Below are positions 53,511 through 62,031 of a stretch of DNA of 64,000 bases, in pieces (positions within the stretch are counted from its first letter, which is position 1; each line of letters begins with the position of its first letter). This DNA is from Aminobacter aganoensis (GTDB taxonomy: Bacteria; Pseudomonadota; Alphaproteobacteria; Rhizobiales; Rhizobiaceae): the NCBI RefSeq assembly GCF_014206975.1, contig NZ_JACHOU010000001.1, positions 744,001 to 808,000 of the forward strand, in the 5' to 3' direction. The position numbers were made by a program, and so were the translations under genes. Under the pieces are notes generated by a model. The model ran no database searches. It saw only the letters and a list, made by a program, of their open reading frames with translations, and was not told where the DNA came from.

Positions 53511-53542
53511 TCATGGATATCTGTTATCATGGATATCTATTA
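53511..53542. promoter_or_regulatory. Tandem 16-bp direct repeat, likely Rrf2 operator
   Basis: TCATGGATATCTGTTA (53511-53526) is followed directly by TCATGGATATCTATTA (53527-53542), 15 of 16 identical. It lies 17 bp before the Rrf2 ATG, over the probable promoter. GATATC in each unit gives local dyad symmetry. Confidence 0.75.
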
Positions 53543-53613
53543 TCCACAATAGAAGCATGAACCAAGGATGAGGATCGTTTTCGCAGGCCTGCTCGATGTC
53601 GGATGCGTCTGGC

Positions 53614-53982
53614 CTAAGTGGCCCCGGTGACGTGGCTGAGTACGCAGTGCCATCTGGTCCCGCGGCGGACGAAGACGTCGGTGGTCCATTCGTCAGCCGT
53701 GAAGGCTTGGCCGCGGAAATGGCCGCTGTTCAACATCCGCGCGGTGTAGAGCGCGGTCGCGCCGTAGGTCTCGACCCTGGCGTCGCCAATGCCGTGCATG
53801 GCGTCGTGGGCCAGGTCGCCCGAGGCGACCAGGGCGAGAAAATCCGCCCTGGACGTCGCGCCGTCGGGGCCGACGATCACCCACTCGTCGGCCATGAAGG
53901 CGCCGATGGCGGCGGCATCGTTGGACACGATCGCCTCCGCCCAGGCAAGAGCGAGTTCAACAATCTCGCCCTTGTCGTCCAC
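53614..53982 (-). CDS. SnoaL/DUF4440-like NTF2-fold protein
   Basis: A 122-residue protein of the nuclear-transport-factor-2 fold: ELALAWAEAIVSNDAAAIGA, FMADEWVIVGPDGATSRADF and AFTADEWTTDVFVRRGTRWH are typical of DUF4440. It starts with GTG 12 bp after preA, so it is probably the last gene of the preTA operon. No catalytic role can be assigned; such proteins often bind small polar ligands. Confidence 0.78.
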   Translation of the reverse strand: MDDKGEIVELALAWAEAIVSNDAAAIGAFMADEWVIVGPDGATSRADFLALVASGDLAHDAMHGIGDARVETYGATALYTARMLNSGHFRGQAFTADEWTTDVFVRRGTRWHCVLSHVTGAT

Positions 53983-53994
53983 GGCTTGCCGCTC

Positions 53995-55308
53995 CTACTC
54001 CGCCGCCACCTTGGCCATCGGGTTGTTGGGATGCGTCGTCCAGTTGGCATAGTTGGGCGACACCGGCTTGCCGGTGCGCTTGTCCATCGCTCCGACCGCC
54101 AGCGGCTCCATGGTGATGCAGCCGTCAACCGGGCAGACATTGACGCACAGATTGCAGCCGACGCATTCTTCCTCGATCACCTCGAAGTGGCGCGCGCCGT
54201 CGAGCATGCTGGTGATCGCCTGGTGCGAGGTGTCCTCGCAGGCGATGTGGCAGCGACCGCACTTGATGCAGGCGTCCTGGTCGATATGCGCCTTGGCGAC
54301 GTAGTTGAGGTTGAGATACTGCCAGTCGGTGACGTTGGGCGTGGCGCGGCCGACGATGTCGTCGAGCGAACGGTGGCCCTTTTCGTCCATCCAGTTTTCG
54401 AGGCCGGCGATCATCTCCTGCACGATCTTGAAGCCGTAGGTCATGGCGGCCGTGCAGACCTGCACGTTCCCAGCGCCGAGCGCCATGAACTCGGCTGCAT
54501 CGCGCCAGGTGGTGATGCCGCCGATACCCGAGATCGGCAGGCCCGCCGTCTCCGGGTCGCGCGCAATCTCGGCCACCATGTTCATGGCGATCGGCTTGAC
54601 CGCTGGGCCGCAATAGCCGCCATGGCTGCCCTTGCCGTCGATGGTCGGCTGTGGCGCGAAGCTGTCGAGGTCGACGCCGGTGATCGAGTTGATGGTGTTG
54701 ATCAAAGACACCGCGTCGGTGCCGCCGGCAAGTGCGGCGCGCGCGGGCTTGCGCACGTCGGTGATGTTGGGCGTCAGCTTGGTGATGACGGGCATGCGGG
54801 TGTTCTGCTTGCACCAGCGCACCACCATCTCGATATATTCGGGCACCTGGCCAACGGCCGCGCCCATGCCGCGTTCCGACATGCCATGCGGGCAGCCGAA
54901 ATTGAGCTCGATGCCGTCGGCGCCGGTTTCCTCGACCACCGGCAGGATCGCCTTCCAGGCTTCCTCGACGCAGGGCACCATCAGCGACACGACGATCGCC
55001 CGGTCGGGCCACTCCATCTTGGTCTGCTTGATCTCGCGCAGATTGGTCTGCAGGTCGCGGTCGGTGATCAGCTCGATATTGTTGAGGCCGAGCAGGCGCC
55101 GGTCGGCGCCCCAGATCGCGCCATAGCGCGGGCCGTTGACGTTGACGACCGGCGGGCCTTCCTCGCCGAGCGTCTTCCACACGACGCCGCCCCAGCCCGC
55201 CTTGAAGGCGCGGACGACGTTGTAGGCCTTGTCGGTCGGCGGCGCGGACGCCAGCCAGAACGGGTTGGGCGACTTGATGCCGACGAAATTGTTGCGAATG
55301 TCTGCCAT
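53995..55308 (-). CDS. preA: NAD-dependent dihydropyrimidine dehydrogenase subunit PreA
   Basis: A 437-residue catalytic subunit that reduces uracil and thymine to the 5,6-dihydro forms with PreT. The FMN-binding TIM barrel (about 1-330) shows PFWLASAPPTDKAYNVVRAF, ELNFGCPHGMSERGMGAAVG and ITKLTPNITDVRKPAR. Two 4Fe-4S motifs close the protein: CIKCGRCHIACEDTSHQ and CVGCNLCVNVCPVDGC (about 345-400). It follows preT by 11 bp. Together with dihydropyrimidinase and ureidopropionase this forms the complete reductive route. Confidence 0.95.
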   Translation of the reverse strand: MADIRNNFVGIKSPNPFWLASAPPTDKAYNVVRAFKAGWGGVVWKTLGEEGPPVVNVNGPRYGAIWGADRRLLGLNNIELITDRDLQTNLREIKQTKMEWPDRAIVVSLMVPCVEEAWKAILPVVEETGADGIELNFGCPHGMSERGMGAAVGQVPEYIEMVVRWCKQNTRMPVITKLTPNITDVRKPARAALAGGTDAVSLINTINSITGVDLDSFAPQPTIDGKGSHGGYCGPAVKPIAMNMVAEIARDPETAGLPISGIGGITTWRDAAEFMALGAGNVQVCTAAMTYGFKIVQEMIAGLENWMDEKGHRSLDDIVGRATPNVTDWQYLNLNYVAKAHIDQDACIKCGRCHIACEDTSHQAITSMLDGARHFEVIEEECVGCNLCVNVCPVDGCITMEPLAVGAMDKRTGKPVSPNYANWTTHPNNPMAKVAAE

Positions 55309-55319
55309 CGTGGCCTCCC

Positions 55320-56675
55320 TTAGCTCATCAAGGCGCGGTTGATGGATTCAGCCGCGTCGCGGCCGGCGGCCACGGCAGCCACGGTCAAATCCTCGCGGGC
55401 GTCGACGACACAGTCGCCGCCGGCCCAGACCTTGGCGAGCGACGTCCGCCCCTCTCCGTCCACCTTGATGCGCCCGCCTTCCATCGCGACCGACGGGCCG
55501 CTGCCGTTGAGCGCCGCGGGTTCGAAGCTCTGGCCGATCGCTTTGAACACCTGGTCGGCGGCGAGCCGGACGATCTCGCCCGTGCCGGAAAGCTTGTCGC
55601 CCTTCATGGCGGTGTATTCGAGTTCGATGGCAACCACCTTGCCTCCGTCCGAAATGACCTTCTTCGGCTGCAGCCAGTGGCGGATGACGACACCGTTGGC
55701 AGCCGCCAGATCCTGCTCGAATCCCGAAGCGTTCATGTGCTCCTGGCCGCGGCGGTAGCAGATCGTCACCTCCTCGGCGCCGAGCAGCTTGGACTGCACG
55801 GCAGCGTCGACCGCCGTCATGCCGCCGCCGATGACGACGACCCGGCGTCCGACCGGCAGGCCGGCAAGATCGCTCGACTGGCGCAGCACCGAGATGAAGT
55901 CGACGGCGTCGGAGACGCCGCTGGCGTCCTCGCCTTCGGCGCGCAAAGCATTGACGCCGGCAAGGCCGAGGCCGAGAAACACCGCGTCGTAGGACGCGGT
56001 CAGATCGGCGAGATGATAGTCGCGCCCGAGCGCCTTGCCGTTTTCGGTGTTGATGCCGCCGATCGCGGTGACGTAGTCGACCTCTGCCTGGGCGAAGTCG
56101 TCGGTGCTCTTGTAGGCGGCGATGCCGTATTCGTTGAGGCCGCCGGCCTTGGGCCGCGCTTCGAGGATGGTGACCTCATGGCCGTAGCGGGCGAGCCTGT
56201 GAGCGGCGGCGAGACCGGCCGGCCCGGCGCCCACGACGGCGACCTTCTTGCCGGTCGGCGCGGCGCGCTCATAGAACTGCTTGCCCTGCCCCATCGCCAC
56301 GTCGGTGGCGTAGCGCTGCAGGCGGCCGATCTGCACCGGCTTGCCCTCGGCGACCTCGCGGACGCAGACCTCCTCGCACAGCGTCTCGGTCGGGCAGACA
56401 CGGGCGCACATGCCGCCGAGAATGTTCTGGTCGAAGATAGTCTTGGCCGAGCCGATCGGATTTCCGGTCGAGATCTGGCGGATGAACATCGGGATGTCGA
56501 TCGACGTCGGGCATGCCTGCATGCACGGCGCATCGTAGCAGAAATAGCACCGATCGGACTCGACCAGCGCCTCGTGGTGGTCGAGCGGCGGGTGCAAGTC
56601 GGAGAAATTGTCAGCGTATTGCGCAGGCGCAAGGCGGCCGCCGACGATGCCTTCCTTGAAAAGACCTTCTGCCAT
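55320..56675 (-). CDS. preT: NAD-dependent dihydropyrimidine dehydrogenase subunit PreT
   Basis: A 451-residue GltD-like partner of PreA carrying FAD, NAD and N-terminal iron-sulfur clusters. Cysteines lie in RCYFCYDAPCMQACPTS and MCARVCPTETLCEEVC (about 40-95). The FAD loop is VAVVGAGPAGLAAAHRLARY (near 130), and the NAD loop VVVIGGGMTAVDAAVQSKLL (near 275). VWAGGDCVVDAREDLTVAAV closes the FAD domain. The ATG at 56675 (MAEGLFKEG) is chosen over an upstream in-frame one, which would add 14 residues. A RutR-like box stands 53-68 bp upstream. Confidence 0.94.
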   Translation of the reverse strand: MAEGLFKEGIVGGRLAPAQYADNFSDLHPPLDHHEALVESDRCYFCYDAPCMQACPTSIDIPMFIRQISTGNPIGSAKTIFDQNILGGMCARVCPTETLCEEVCVREVAEGKPVQIGRLQRYATDVAMGQGKQFYERAAPTGKKVAVVGAGPAGLAAAHRLARYGHEVTILEARPKAGGLNEYGIAAYKSTDDFAQAEVDYVTAIGGINTENGKALGRDYHLADLTASYDAVFLGLGLAGVNALRAEGEDASGVSDAVDFISVLRQSSDLAGLPVGRRVVVIGGGMTAVDAAVQSKLLGAEEVTICYRRGQEHMNASGFEQDLAAANGVVIRHWLQPKKVISDGGKVVAIELEYTAMKGDKLSGTGEIVRLAADQVFKAIGQSFEPAALNGSGPSVAMEGGRIKVDGEGRTSLAKVWAGGDCVVDAREDLTVAAVAAGRDAAESINRALMS

Positions 56676-56727
56676 TCCAGTTCCCCAATTTCTTTTGGTT
56701 TTGAGGAAGCGTAACACTTTCTATTTT

Positions 56728-56743
56728 TTTATCAATTGGTCAA
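56728..56743. promoter_or_regulatory. RutR-type operator upstream of preT
   Basis: TTTATCAATTGGTCAA matches 12 of 14 fixed positions of the E. coli RutR consensus (differences at 3 and 5), with a perfect right half TGGTCAA. It lies in an unusually AT-rich stretch (about 56720-56830) that probably contains the preT promoter. This and the box at 50818 have complementary mismatches. Confidence 0.68.
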
Positions 56744-56945
56744 TTTTCGAGCTAACCAATTGAAAACACGCAAAAATAACATGACTTTCACAGTCATGAT
56801 TTGCATCAAATGTTTGCTGCACCGCAGTAAATTTCGCGATGCTGTCGGAATTCCGTCCGGGTCGGCGTCCTATGATGGTTCCGCTGCGTCACCGGCGCCA
56901 CCCGAATGCCGGCGATGGACGGCAGTCATGCAAGGGAGCCACATC

Positions 56946-57722
56946 ATGCCCCACACCCCGCAATCCTTCTTCTGGTACGAACTGATGACGACCGACCTCG
57001 ACGCCGCCGAGGCCTTCTACACAGCCGTCGTCGGCTGGCGCGCCGAGCCCTTCGACAAGACGCCGGGCATGCCGCGCTACATCGTGGTCAATGCCGGCGA
57101 CCGCGGTGTCGGCGGGCTGATGACCCTGCCCGACGACGCCAGGAAGATGGGCATGCCGCCCGCCTGGCTCGGCTATATCCACACCGGAGACGTCGATGCC
57201 TCCGTGGCCTCGCTGACCAAGGCCGGCGGCGCCGTCCACCGGGCACCCGACGACATCCCCGGCGTCGGCCGCTTCGCTGTCGTCGCCGATCCGCAAGGCG
57301 CGACCTTCATGTTCCTGCAGCCGAATGGCCCGGATCAGCCTGCAATGCCGCTGGACACGCCGGGAAATGTCGGCTGGCACGAACTGTTCACCACCGACTG
57401 GCAGAAGGCGCTCGATTTCTACTCCGGTCAGTTCGGCTGGGGCAAGGACGACCAGTTCGACATGGGCGACATGGGCATCTACCAGATGTTCAACGCCGGA
57501 GCCGGCATGATCGGCGGCATGATGAACAAGCCCGCGCAGATACCGGTACCGGTCTGGCTGTTCTACTTCAACGTCCCCGCAATCGACGCCGCCACCAAGC
57601 GTGTCACCGACAATGGCGGCAAGGCGCTGATGGGCCCGATGCAGGTACCCGGCGGCCAGTGGATCGTGCAATGCCAGGACCCGCAGGGCGCGCATTTCGC
57701 CTTGCTGGCGCCGGTGAAGTAG
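56946..57722 (+). CDS. Two-domain VOC (glyoxalase/bleomycin-resistance fold) protein
   Basis: A 258-residue protein with two VOC modules (about 5-120 and 135-255). Each opens with a parallel motif: SFFWYELMTTDLDAAEAFYT and VGWHELFTTDWQKALDFYSG. Each ends in a beta strand with DPQGATFMFLQPNG or DPQGAHFALLAPVK. VOC proteins include dioxygenases, lyases and binders; function here is unknown. An AAGGGAGCC ribosome site precedes the ATG at 56946. The frame is open further upstream, but that AT-rich region is the preT promoter. Confidence 0.86.
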   Translation: MPHTPQSFFWYELMTTDLDAAEAFYTAVVGWRAEPFDKTPGMPRYIVVNAGDRGVGGLMTLPDDARKMGMPPAWLGYIHTGDVDASVASLTKAGGAVHRAPDDIPGVGRFAVVADPQGATFMFLQPNGPDQPAMPLDTPGNVGWHELFTTDWQKALDFYSGQFGWGKDDQFDMGDMGIYQMFNAGAGMIGGMMNKPAQIPVPVWLFYFNVPAIDAATKRVTDNGGKALMGPMQVPGGQWIVQCQDPQGAHFALLAPVK

Positions 57723-57740
57723 GCGGAGCGGTGCGCCTTG

Positions 57741-57769
57741 CTGCCTTCTCCCCTTGTGGGAGAAGGCAG
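57741..57769. terminator. Perfect 12-bp hairpin after the VOC gene
   Basis: CTGCCTTCTCCC, loop CTTGT, GGGAGAAGGCAG, starting 19 bp after the VOC stop. It has no T-run and belongs to a CCTTCTCCC-type palindrome that I recall from other rhizobial genomes, so it may be a dispersed repeat doubling as a transcript end. Confidence 0.6.
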
Positions 57770-58152
57770 GGCACGCGCAGTGCCCGTCATCCCATCCTTC
57801 GCGCCCCGCTCGGCTGCTTGCCCCGCTCAGTCGCCTCAGTGCCTTGGCACCGCCAGCCGCCGCAAGGCCCGGGCTTGGGGGCTCATCACCCAGCGAGGAG
57901 AACCGACCTCCCGCCAGCCCGGCACCGGCGCTTCCCCCCGATGCCCGGTGCGCACCGGGGTCCCGTGGAAGATCGCGAGGAGGATGATACGGGAGGTGGA
58001 GAGGGTGTGGAAAAACGGTCGCGGTTTGTCCACGCTGGTTGCTGACAGATGGTGACAGTCTGCGCGTGGCAGGCGGGCCATTCTGCACCGCAGCCGCAAC
58101 TGCTATTTCACGGCATGGCAACTGTGTCTATGCCGTAACGACGAAGCTGGAG
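57770..58152. other. 383-bp stretch without a supportable gene
   Basis: Open frames here on both strands are short, shift register and show no motif. The stretch is rich in GC with CCCGG runs and ends in a lower-GC part near 58090. No promoter, repeat or RNA signature was recognised. Confidence 0.5.
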
Positions 58153-58611
58153 CTACAGTCCAAGACGAGGGAGCGCAGAACACTGAACCCATGGGCGAAA
58201 CAGCATATGCCCCTCCCGAAGCGACGGCCGGCATGGCGGAAAATCAACGCAACAGCGAGGATAAGCCTCCCCGCCTCCCGCAAGCATTTCGTGGTCCTCG
58301 TGGACAAGAACCCGATCGCCCCAATATCGCAGGACGGCTGGAGAACTGAGCACGAGTTCGAACCAGTCCCCTCCGTCCTTGTAGGGATCGCCGGCACCCC
58401 CGGTCATGCCTTGCAGTCTGAACAGGCCGTCCCGCACGCTCTTGCAAAAGACGTGCCACACCAGCCGCTGCCCTTCGAACAGGACATGAATCTCGTCCTG
58501 ATTGGCTTGGTCAACCTCGATAGAGTAAGGCCCGTTGGAGGATAGGAACGGGATGGACCGCCGCCCAAAGTCGGCAATTTCATGGTCCCAGATCCTTGTC
58601 TCTTCTCCCAT
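58153..58611 (-). CDS. Hypothetical protein, family not recognised
   Basis: A 152-residue frame; the first ~110 residues look like a genuine globular protein (ETRIWDHEIADFGRRSIPFL; SIEVDQANQDEIHVLFEGQR; DGGDWFELVLSSPAVLRYWG). The last ~40 (EAYPRCCVDFPPCRPSLREG) are Cys/Pro/Arg-rich and less convincing, perhaps the result of a frameshift. ATG 58611 is chosen for the GGGGGATCA ribosome site directly before it. Monocistronic, 115 bp from the ABC ATPase gene. No function proposed. Confidence 0.55.
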   Translation of the reverse strand: MGEETRIWDHEIADFGRRSIPFLSSNGPYSIEVDQANQDEIHVLFEGQRLVWHVFCKSVRDGLFRLQGMTGGAGDPYKDGGDWFELVLSSPAVLRYWGDRVLVHEDHEMLAGGGEAYPRCCVDFPPCRPSLREGHMLFRPWVQCSALPRLGL

Positions 58612-58726
58612 TGATCCCCCTAGGACTGCATGCGGATACCACACCTCTTGTGGCTCAGCCTAAAGGATAGACGCTCCCGAACCGAATCGAGATTGCCGAA
58701 ATGTTGAGGAACAGCAGCTCTCCGCC

Positions 58727-60850
58727 TCACCCCTCCGGCGTCACGTCATGCGCGCCGCCCTTGCCGAGGCTGATGACCGGTTCCATGGCGTCGAAGGCGC
58801 TGGGCGGCAGGTGGCACTTGATCTGGTGGCCGCCGCCAAGCTCGCGCACGGGCGGAACCTGGGTCTCGCAGAGATTGCCCGGGACCTGGCTCTTGTAGCG
58901 GCAGCGGGTCTGGAACGGACAGCCTGTAGGCGGGTTCATGGCCGAAGGAATGTCGCCCTCCAGCACGATGTGCTTCTTCACCACTGACGTATCGGCGATC
59001 GGGATCGCCGACAGCAGCGCCTCGGTATAGGGATGGTAGGGCGGCGAGAAGATCTGGTCGGTCGTGCCCTGCTCGACGATGTGGCCGAGATACATGACGA
59101 CGACGCGGTCGGCGATGTAGCGCACCACCGAAAGGTCGTGGCTGATGAACAGCATCGTCGTCTTCGACTTGCGCTGGATGTCCATCAAAAGTTCGGTGAC
59201 CGCGGCCTGGACGGAGACGTCGAGCGCCGACACCGGCTCATCGGCCACCACCACCCTGGCCTGGCCGGCGAAGGCGCGGGCGACGCCGATGCGCTGCTTC
59301 TGCCCGCCGGAGAGCTGGCGCGGCATGCGCTCGGCGAACGCGCGGGGGAGTTTGACGAGGTCGAGCAGCTCCAGCATGCGCTGCTTGCGGTCGCCGGCGG
59401 TCTTGCCGATCTTGAATTTTTCCAGCGTGCGGATGATCTGCGAACCGACCGAATGGCTCGGGTTGAGCGTGTCGAAGGGGTTCTGGAACACCATCTGGAT
59501 CGCCGACACGGTACCGACGTCGCGCCCCTCGATGCCGGTCGACTGGATTTCCTTGTTGCCGAGCAGCACCTTGCCGGAGCTGGCCGTCTCGAGCCCGAGC
59601 AGTACCTTGGCGAGCGTGGACTTGCCGCAGCCGCTCTCGCCGACGATGGCGACGGTCTCGGATTCGCGCGCCTCGAAGCTGATGGTCTCGTTGGCCTTGA
59701 CCACCCTGCCCTCGCTCGAGCCGAAGACCTCGCTGCCGCCGACGCGGTAGTATTTCCTGAGGTCGTCGATCTTGAGCACCGGGGCCCCCGGCTTGACCGG
59801 CTCGTGCTTCTTTTCGGCACCCGGCGGCATGGCCGCCCAGTCGATCTCGTTGAAGCGCACGCAGCGGCTGAAATGCCCGGCATGGCCGGCGACCGGGATC
59901 ATCGGGATCTCGTCGGCGTTGCACAGCCCCTCGACGAAGTGGTGGCAGCGCGGGCCGAAATTGCAGCCTTTGGGACGCTGATGCGGCAGCGGCAGCTGGC
60001 CGGGAATGGCGACCAGGGGCCGCGAATTCTTGTCGGCGCCGGGCAACGGGATCGAACGGAACAGCCCTTGCGTATAGGGATGGCGCATCCGGTCGAACAC
60101 GTCCTTGATCGAGCCGGTCTCGACCGCCTCGCCCGAATACATCACCGTGATGCGGTCGCAGGTCTCGAGGATCAGGCCGAGATTGTGCGACACGAAGATC
60201 ATCGAGGTGCCGAACTGCTTGCCGAGCCCCTTGACCAGCTGGACGATGCCGGCCTCGACGGTGACGTCGAGCGCCGTCGTCGGCTCGTCGAGCAGGAGCA
60301 GTGCGGGCTTGGACAACAGCGCCATGGCGATGACGATGCGCTGCTGCTGGCCGCCGGAGAGCTGGTGCGGGAAGGAACGCATCATCCGCTCGGGGTCGGG
60401 CAGCTTGACCGAGCGGACCATTTCGAGCGCGCGTGTGTAGGCCTCCTCCTTCGACACCTTGTCGTGGATCATCGGCACTTCCATCAGTTGCTGGCCGACC
60501 TTCATCGCCGGGTTCAGGCTCGCCATCGGCTCCTGGTAGATCATGGCGATCTTGTTACCGCGGATGGAGCGCAGCTCCTCGTCGGACATGTCGCCCATGT
60601 CCTTGCCCTGGAACTTGATGCGGCCGCCGACGATCTTTCCGATGTTGGAAAGGTCGCGCATGATGCCGAGCGACACGGTCGACTTGCCGCAGCCGCTCTC
60701 GCCGACGATGCCCATCGCCTCGCCCGGCATGACGGTGCAGGAAAAGTCCATCACCGCGGGGATTTCGCCGCGCCGGGTGAAGAACGAGATCGACAGGTTC
60801 TCGATCTCGATGATCGGTTCGGCGGCGGCGTTTCTGACGGTCTCGTTCAT
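58727..60850 (-). CDS. Fused dipeptide/oligopeptide ABC transporter ATP-binding protein (DppD-DppF type)
   Basis: A 707-residue tandem ATPase. The N-terminal unit (about 10-330) has Walker A GESGCGKSTVSLGIMRDL, signature LSGGQQQRIVIAMALLSKPA and Walker B LLLLDEPTTALDVTVEAG. The C-terminal unit (about 355-700) has GESGCGKSTLAKVLLGLE, LSGGQKQRIGVARAFAGQAR and VVADEPVSALDVSVQAAV. Each ends in an oligopeptide-type iron-sulfur-like Cys tail (GCNFGPRCHHFVEGLCNADE; GCPFQTRCRYKSQVPGNLCE). ATG 60850 follows GGAGG; ATG 60862, overlapping the permease stop, is also possible. Both ATPase roles are in one chain here. Confidence 0.92.
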   Translation of the reverse strand: MNETVRNAAAEPIIEIENLSISFFTRRGEIPAVMDFSCTVMPGEAMGIVGESGCGKSTVSLGIMRDLSNIGKIVGGRIKFQGKDMGDMSDEELRSIRGNKIAMIYQEPMASLNPAMKVGQQLMEVPMIHDKVSKEEAYTRALEMVRSVKLPDPERMMRSFPHQLSGGQQQRIVIAMALLSKPALLLLDEPTTALDVTVEAGIVQLVKGLGKQFGTSMIFVSHNLGLILETCDRITVMYSGEAVETGSIKDVFDRMRHPYTQGLFRSIPLPGADKNSRPLVAIPGQLPLPHQRPKGCNFGPRCHHFVEGLCNADEIPMIPVAGHAGHFSRCVRFNEIDWAAMPPGAEKKHEPVKPGAPVLKIDDLRKYYRVGGSEVFGSSEGRVVKANETISFEARESETVAIVGESGCGKSTLAKVLLGLETASSGKVLLGNKEIQSTGIEGRDVGTVSAIQMVFQNPFDTLNPSHSVGSQIIRTLEKFKIGKTAGDRKQRMLELLDLVKLPRAFAERMPRQLSGGQKQRIGVARAFAGQARVVVADEPVSALDVSVQAAVTELLMDIQRKSKTTMLFISHDLSVVRYIADRVVVMYLGHIVEQGTTDQIFSPPYHPYTEALLSAIPIADTSVVKKHIVLEGDIPSAMNPPTGCPFQTRCRYKSQVPGNLCETQVPPVRELGGGHQIKCHLPPSAFDAMEPVISLGKGGAHDVTPEG

Positions 60851-60861
60851 GGGAGCCTCCA

Positions 60862-62019
60862 TCAGTCCTTCATCGATTGTTCGCGCAGCGCATCGGCCAG
60901 AAGGTTGAGGCCGAGCACGAAGGACATCAGCGCAATTGTCGGCGGCAGTGCCGGGTGAATGAAGGAGCGCAGCAGGCGGCTGGCATCCTTGATCGCGGTG
61001 CCCCAGTCGGGGCTTTCAGGCGCCAGGCCGAGGCCGAAATAGCCGAGCGTGCCGAGCAGGATGGTGGTGTAGCCGATGCGCAGGCAGGCATCGACGATCA
61101 GCGGCCCGCGTGCGTTGGGCAGGATTTCCCACAGCATGATGTACCACGGGCTCTCGCCGCGGGTCTGGGCGGCGGCGACGTAGTCGCGCGTCTTGATGTC
61201 CATGGTGAGACCCCGCACGATGCGGAACACGCCGGGGCTGGAGGCGAAGACGACGGCGACGAAGATGTTGAGCTGGTTGGGGTCGATCGAGATGATGCCG
61301 AGCGGGTCGGCGTCGAAGACGAGGCCGACATAGACCCAGCCGCCGAGCAGCAGCGTCAGGCCGAGCAGCAGGTAGATGCGTTCGGGCCGGCTCTTGAAGC
61401 GGGTGTAGAACAGCACCGAAAAGAAGATGATCGGAAACAGGAAGAAGACGCCGGCCATGGCATAGGGGATCGGCGTGTCCATGATGCCGGGCGTGACCAG
61501 CAGGTAGAACAGCAGGATGACCGGGAAGGCCAGGACCAGATTGGCGAGGAACGACAGAAACGAGTCGATCCGCCCGCCATAATAGCCCGCCGGCAGGCCG
61601 AGTGTTATGCCGACCATCAGCGCGAAGGCGGTTGCCGCGGGCGCGATGATCAGCACGATCTGGCTACCGAAGACCATGCGCGAGAACACGTCGCGGGAGA
61701 GCTTGTCGCCGCCGAACAGGTAGACCTGCTTGGAGGCCGGCTCGATGGCGCCGGGCAGTGCGTCCTTCATGATCGGGATCTGGGCGAGCGGGTCGAACGG
61801 CGCCACCTGGGCGGCGAAAATCGCCGTGAACAGCCAGAAAAAGCAGATCGAAACGCCGGCAATGCCGACGCCGCTGTCGAAGAGCTGGCCGTAGAGGCCG
61901 AGATGCTTGCGGAAGTTGAAGCTGGCGACCAGCACAATGGCCATCGCCAGCCACACCGGCCAGAAGCGGGCGAGTACGCCCAGGAAGACCTGGAAGGCGC
62001 CGATGAATTCGATCTGCAT
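60862..62019 (-). CDS. Peptide-type ABC transporter permease (DppC-like) with enlarged membrane region
   Basis: A 385-residue permease, against about 300 for DppC. Two extra N-terminal helices precede the core (FLGVLARFWPVWLAMAIVLV; GIAGVSICFFWLFTAIFAAQ). An insert with two more helices plus DADPLGIISIDPNQLN (about 195-255) interrupts the usual domain. The EAA loop is VAAAQTRGESPWYIMLWEIL, followed by LLGTLGYFGLGLAPESPDWG, the OppC signature. It lies between the other permease (12-bp gap) and the fused ATPase gene. Confidence 0.9.
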   Translation of the reverse strand: MQIEFIGAFQVFLGVLARFWPVWLAMAIVLVASFNFRKHLGLYGQLFDSGVGIAGVSICFFWLFTAIFAAQVAPFDPLAQIPIMKDALPGAIEPASKQVYLFGGDKLSRDVFSRMVFGSQIVLIIAPAATAFALMVGITLGLPAGYYGGRIDSFLSFLANLVLAFPVILLFYLLVTPGIMDTPIPYAMAGVFFLFPIIFFSVLFYTRFKSRPERIYLLLGLTLLLGGWVYVGLVFDADPLGIISIDPNQLNIFVAVVFASSPGVFRIVRGLTMDIKTRDYVAAAQTRGESPWYIMLWEILPNARGPLIVDACLRIGYTTILLGTLGYFGLGLAPESPDWGTAIKDASRLLRSFIHPALPPTIALMSFVLGLNLLADALREQSMKD

Positions 62020-62031
62020 GCGGCCGTCTCC

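Noticed and set aside
53596-55323. Plus-strand open frame of 575 codons opposite preA
   Set aside because: Shadow of preA and the NTF2-fold gene; starts with no ribosome site and contains repetitive Asp/His/Gly text.
59033-60958. Plus-strand open frame of 641 codons opposite the fused ATPase gene
   Set aside because: Mirror of conserved Walker and signature motifs on the other strand; no family features of its own.
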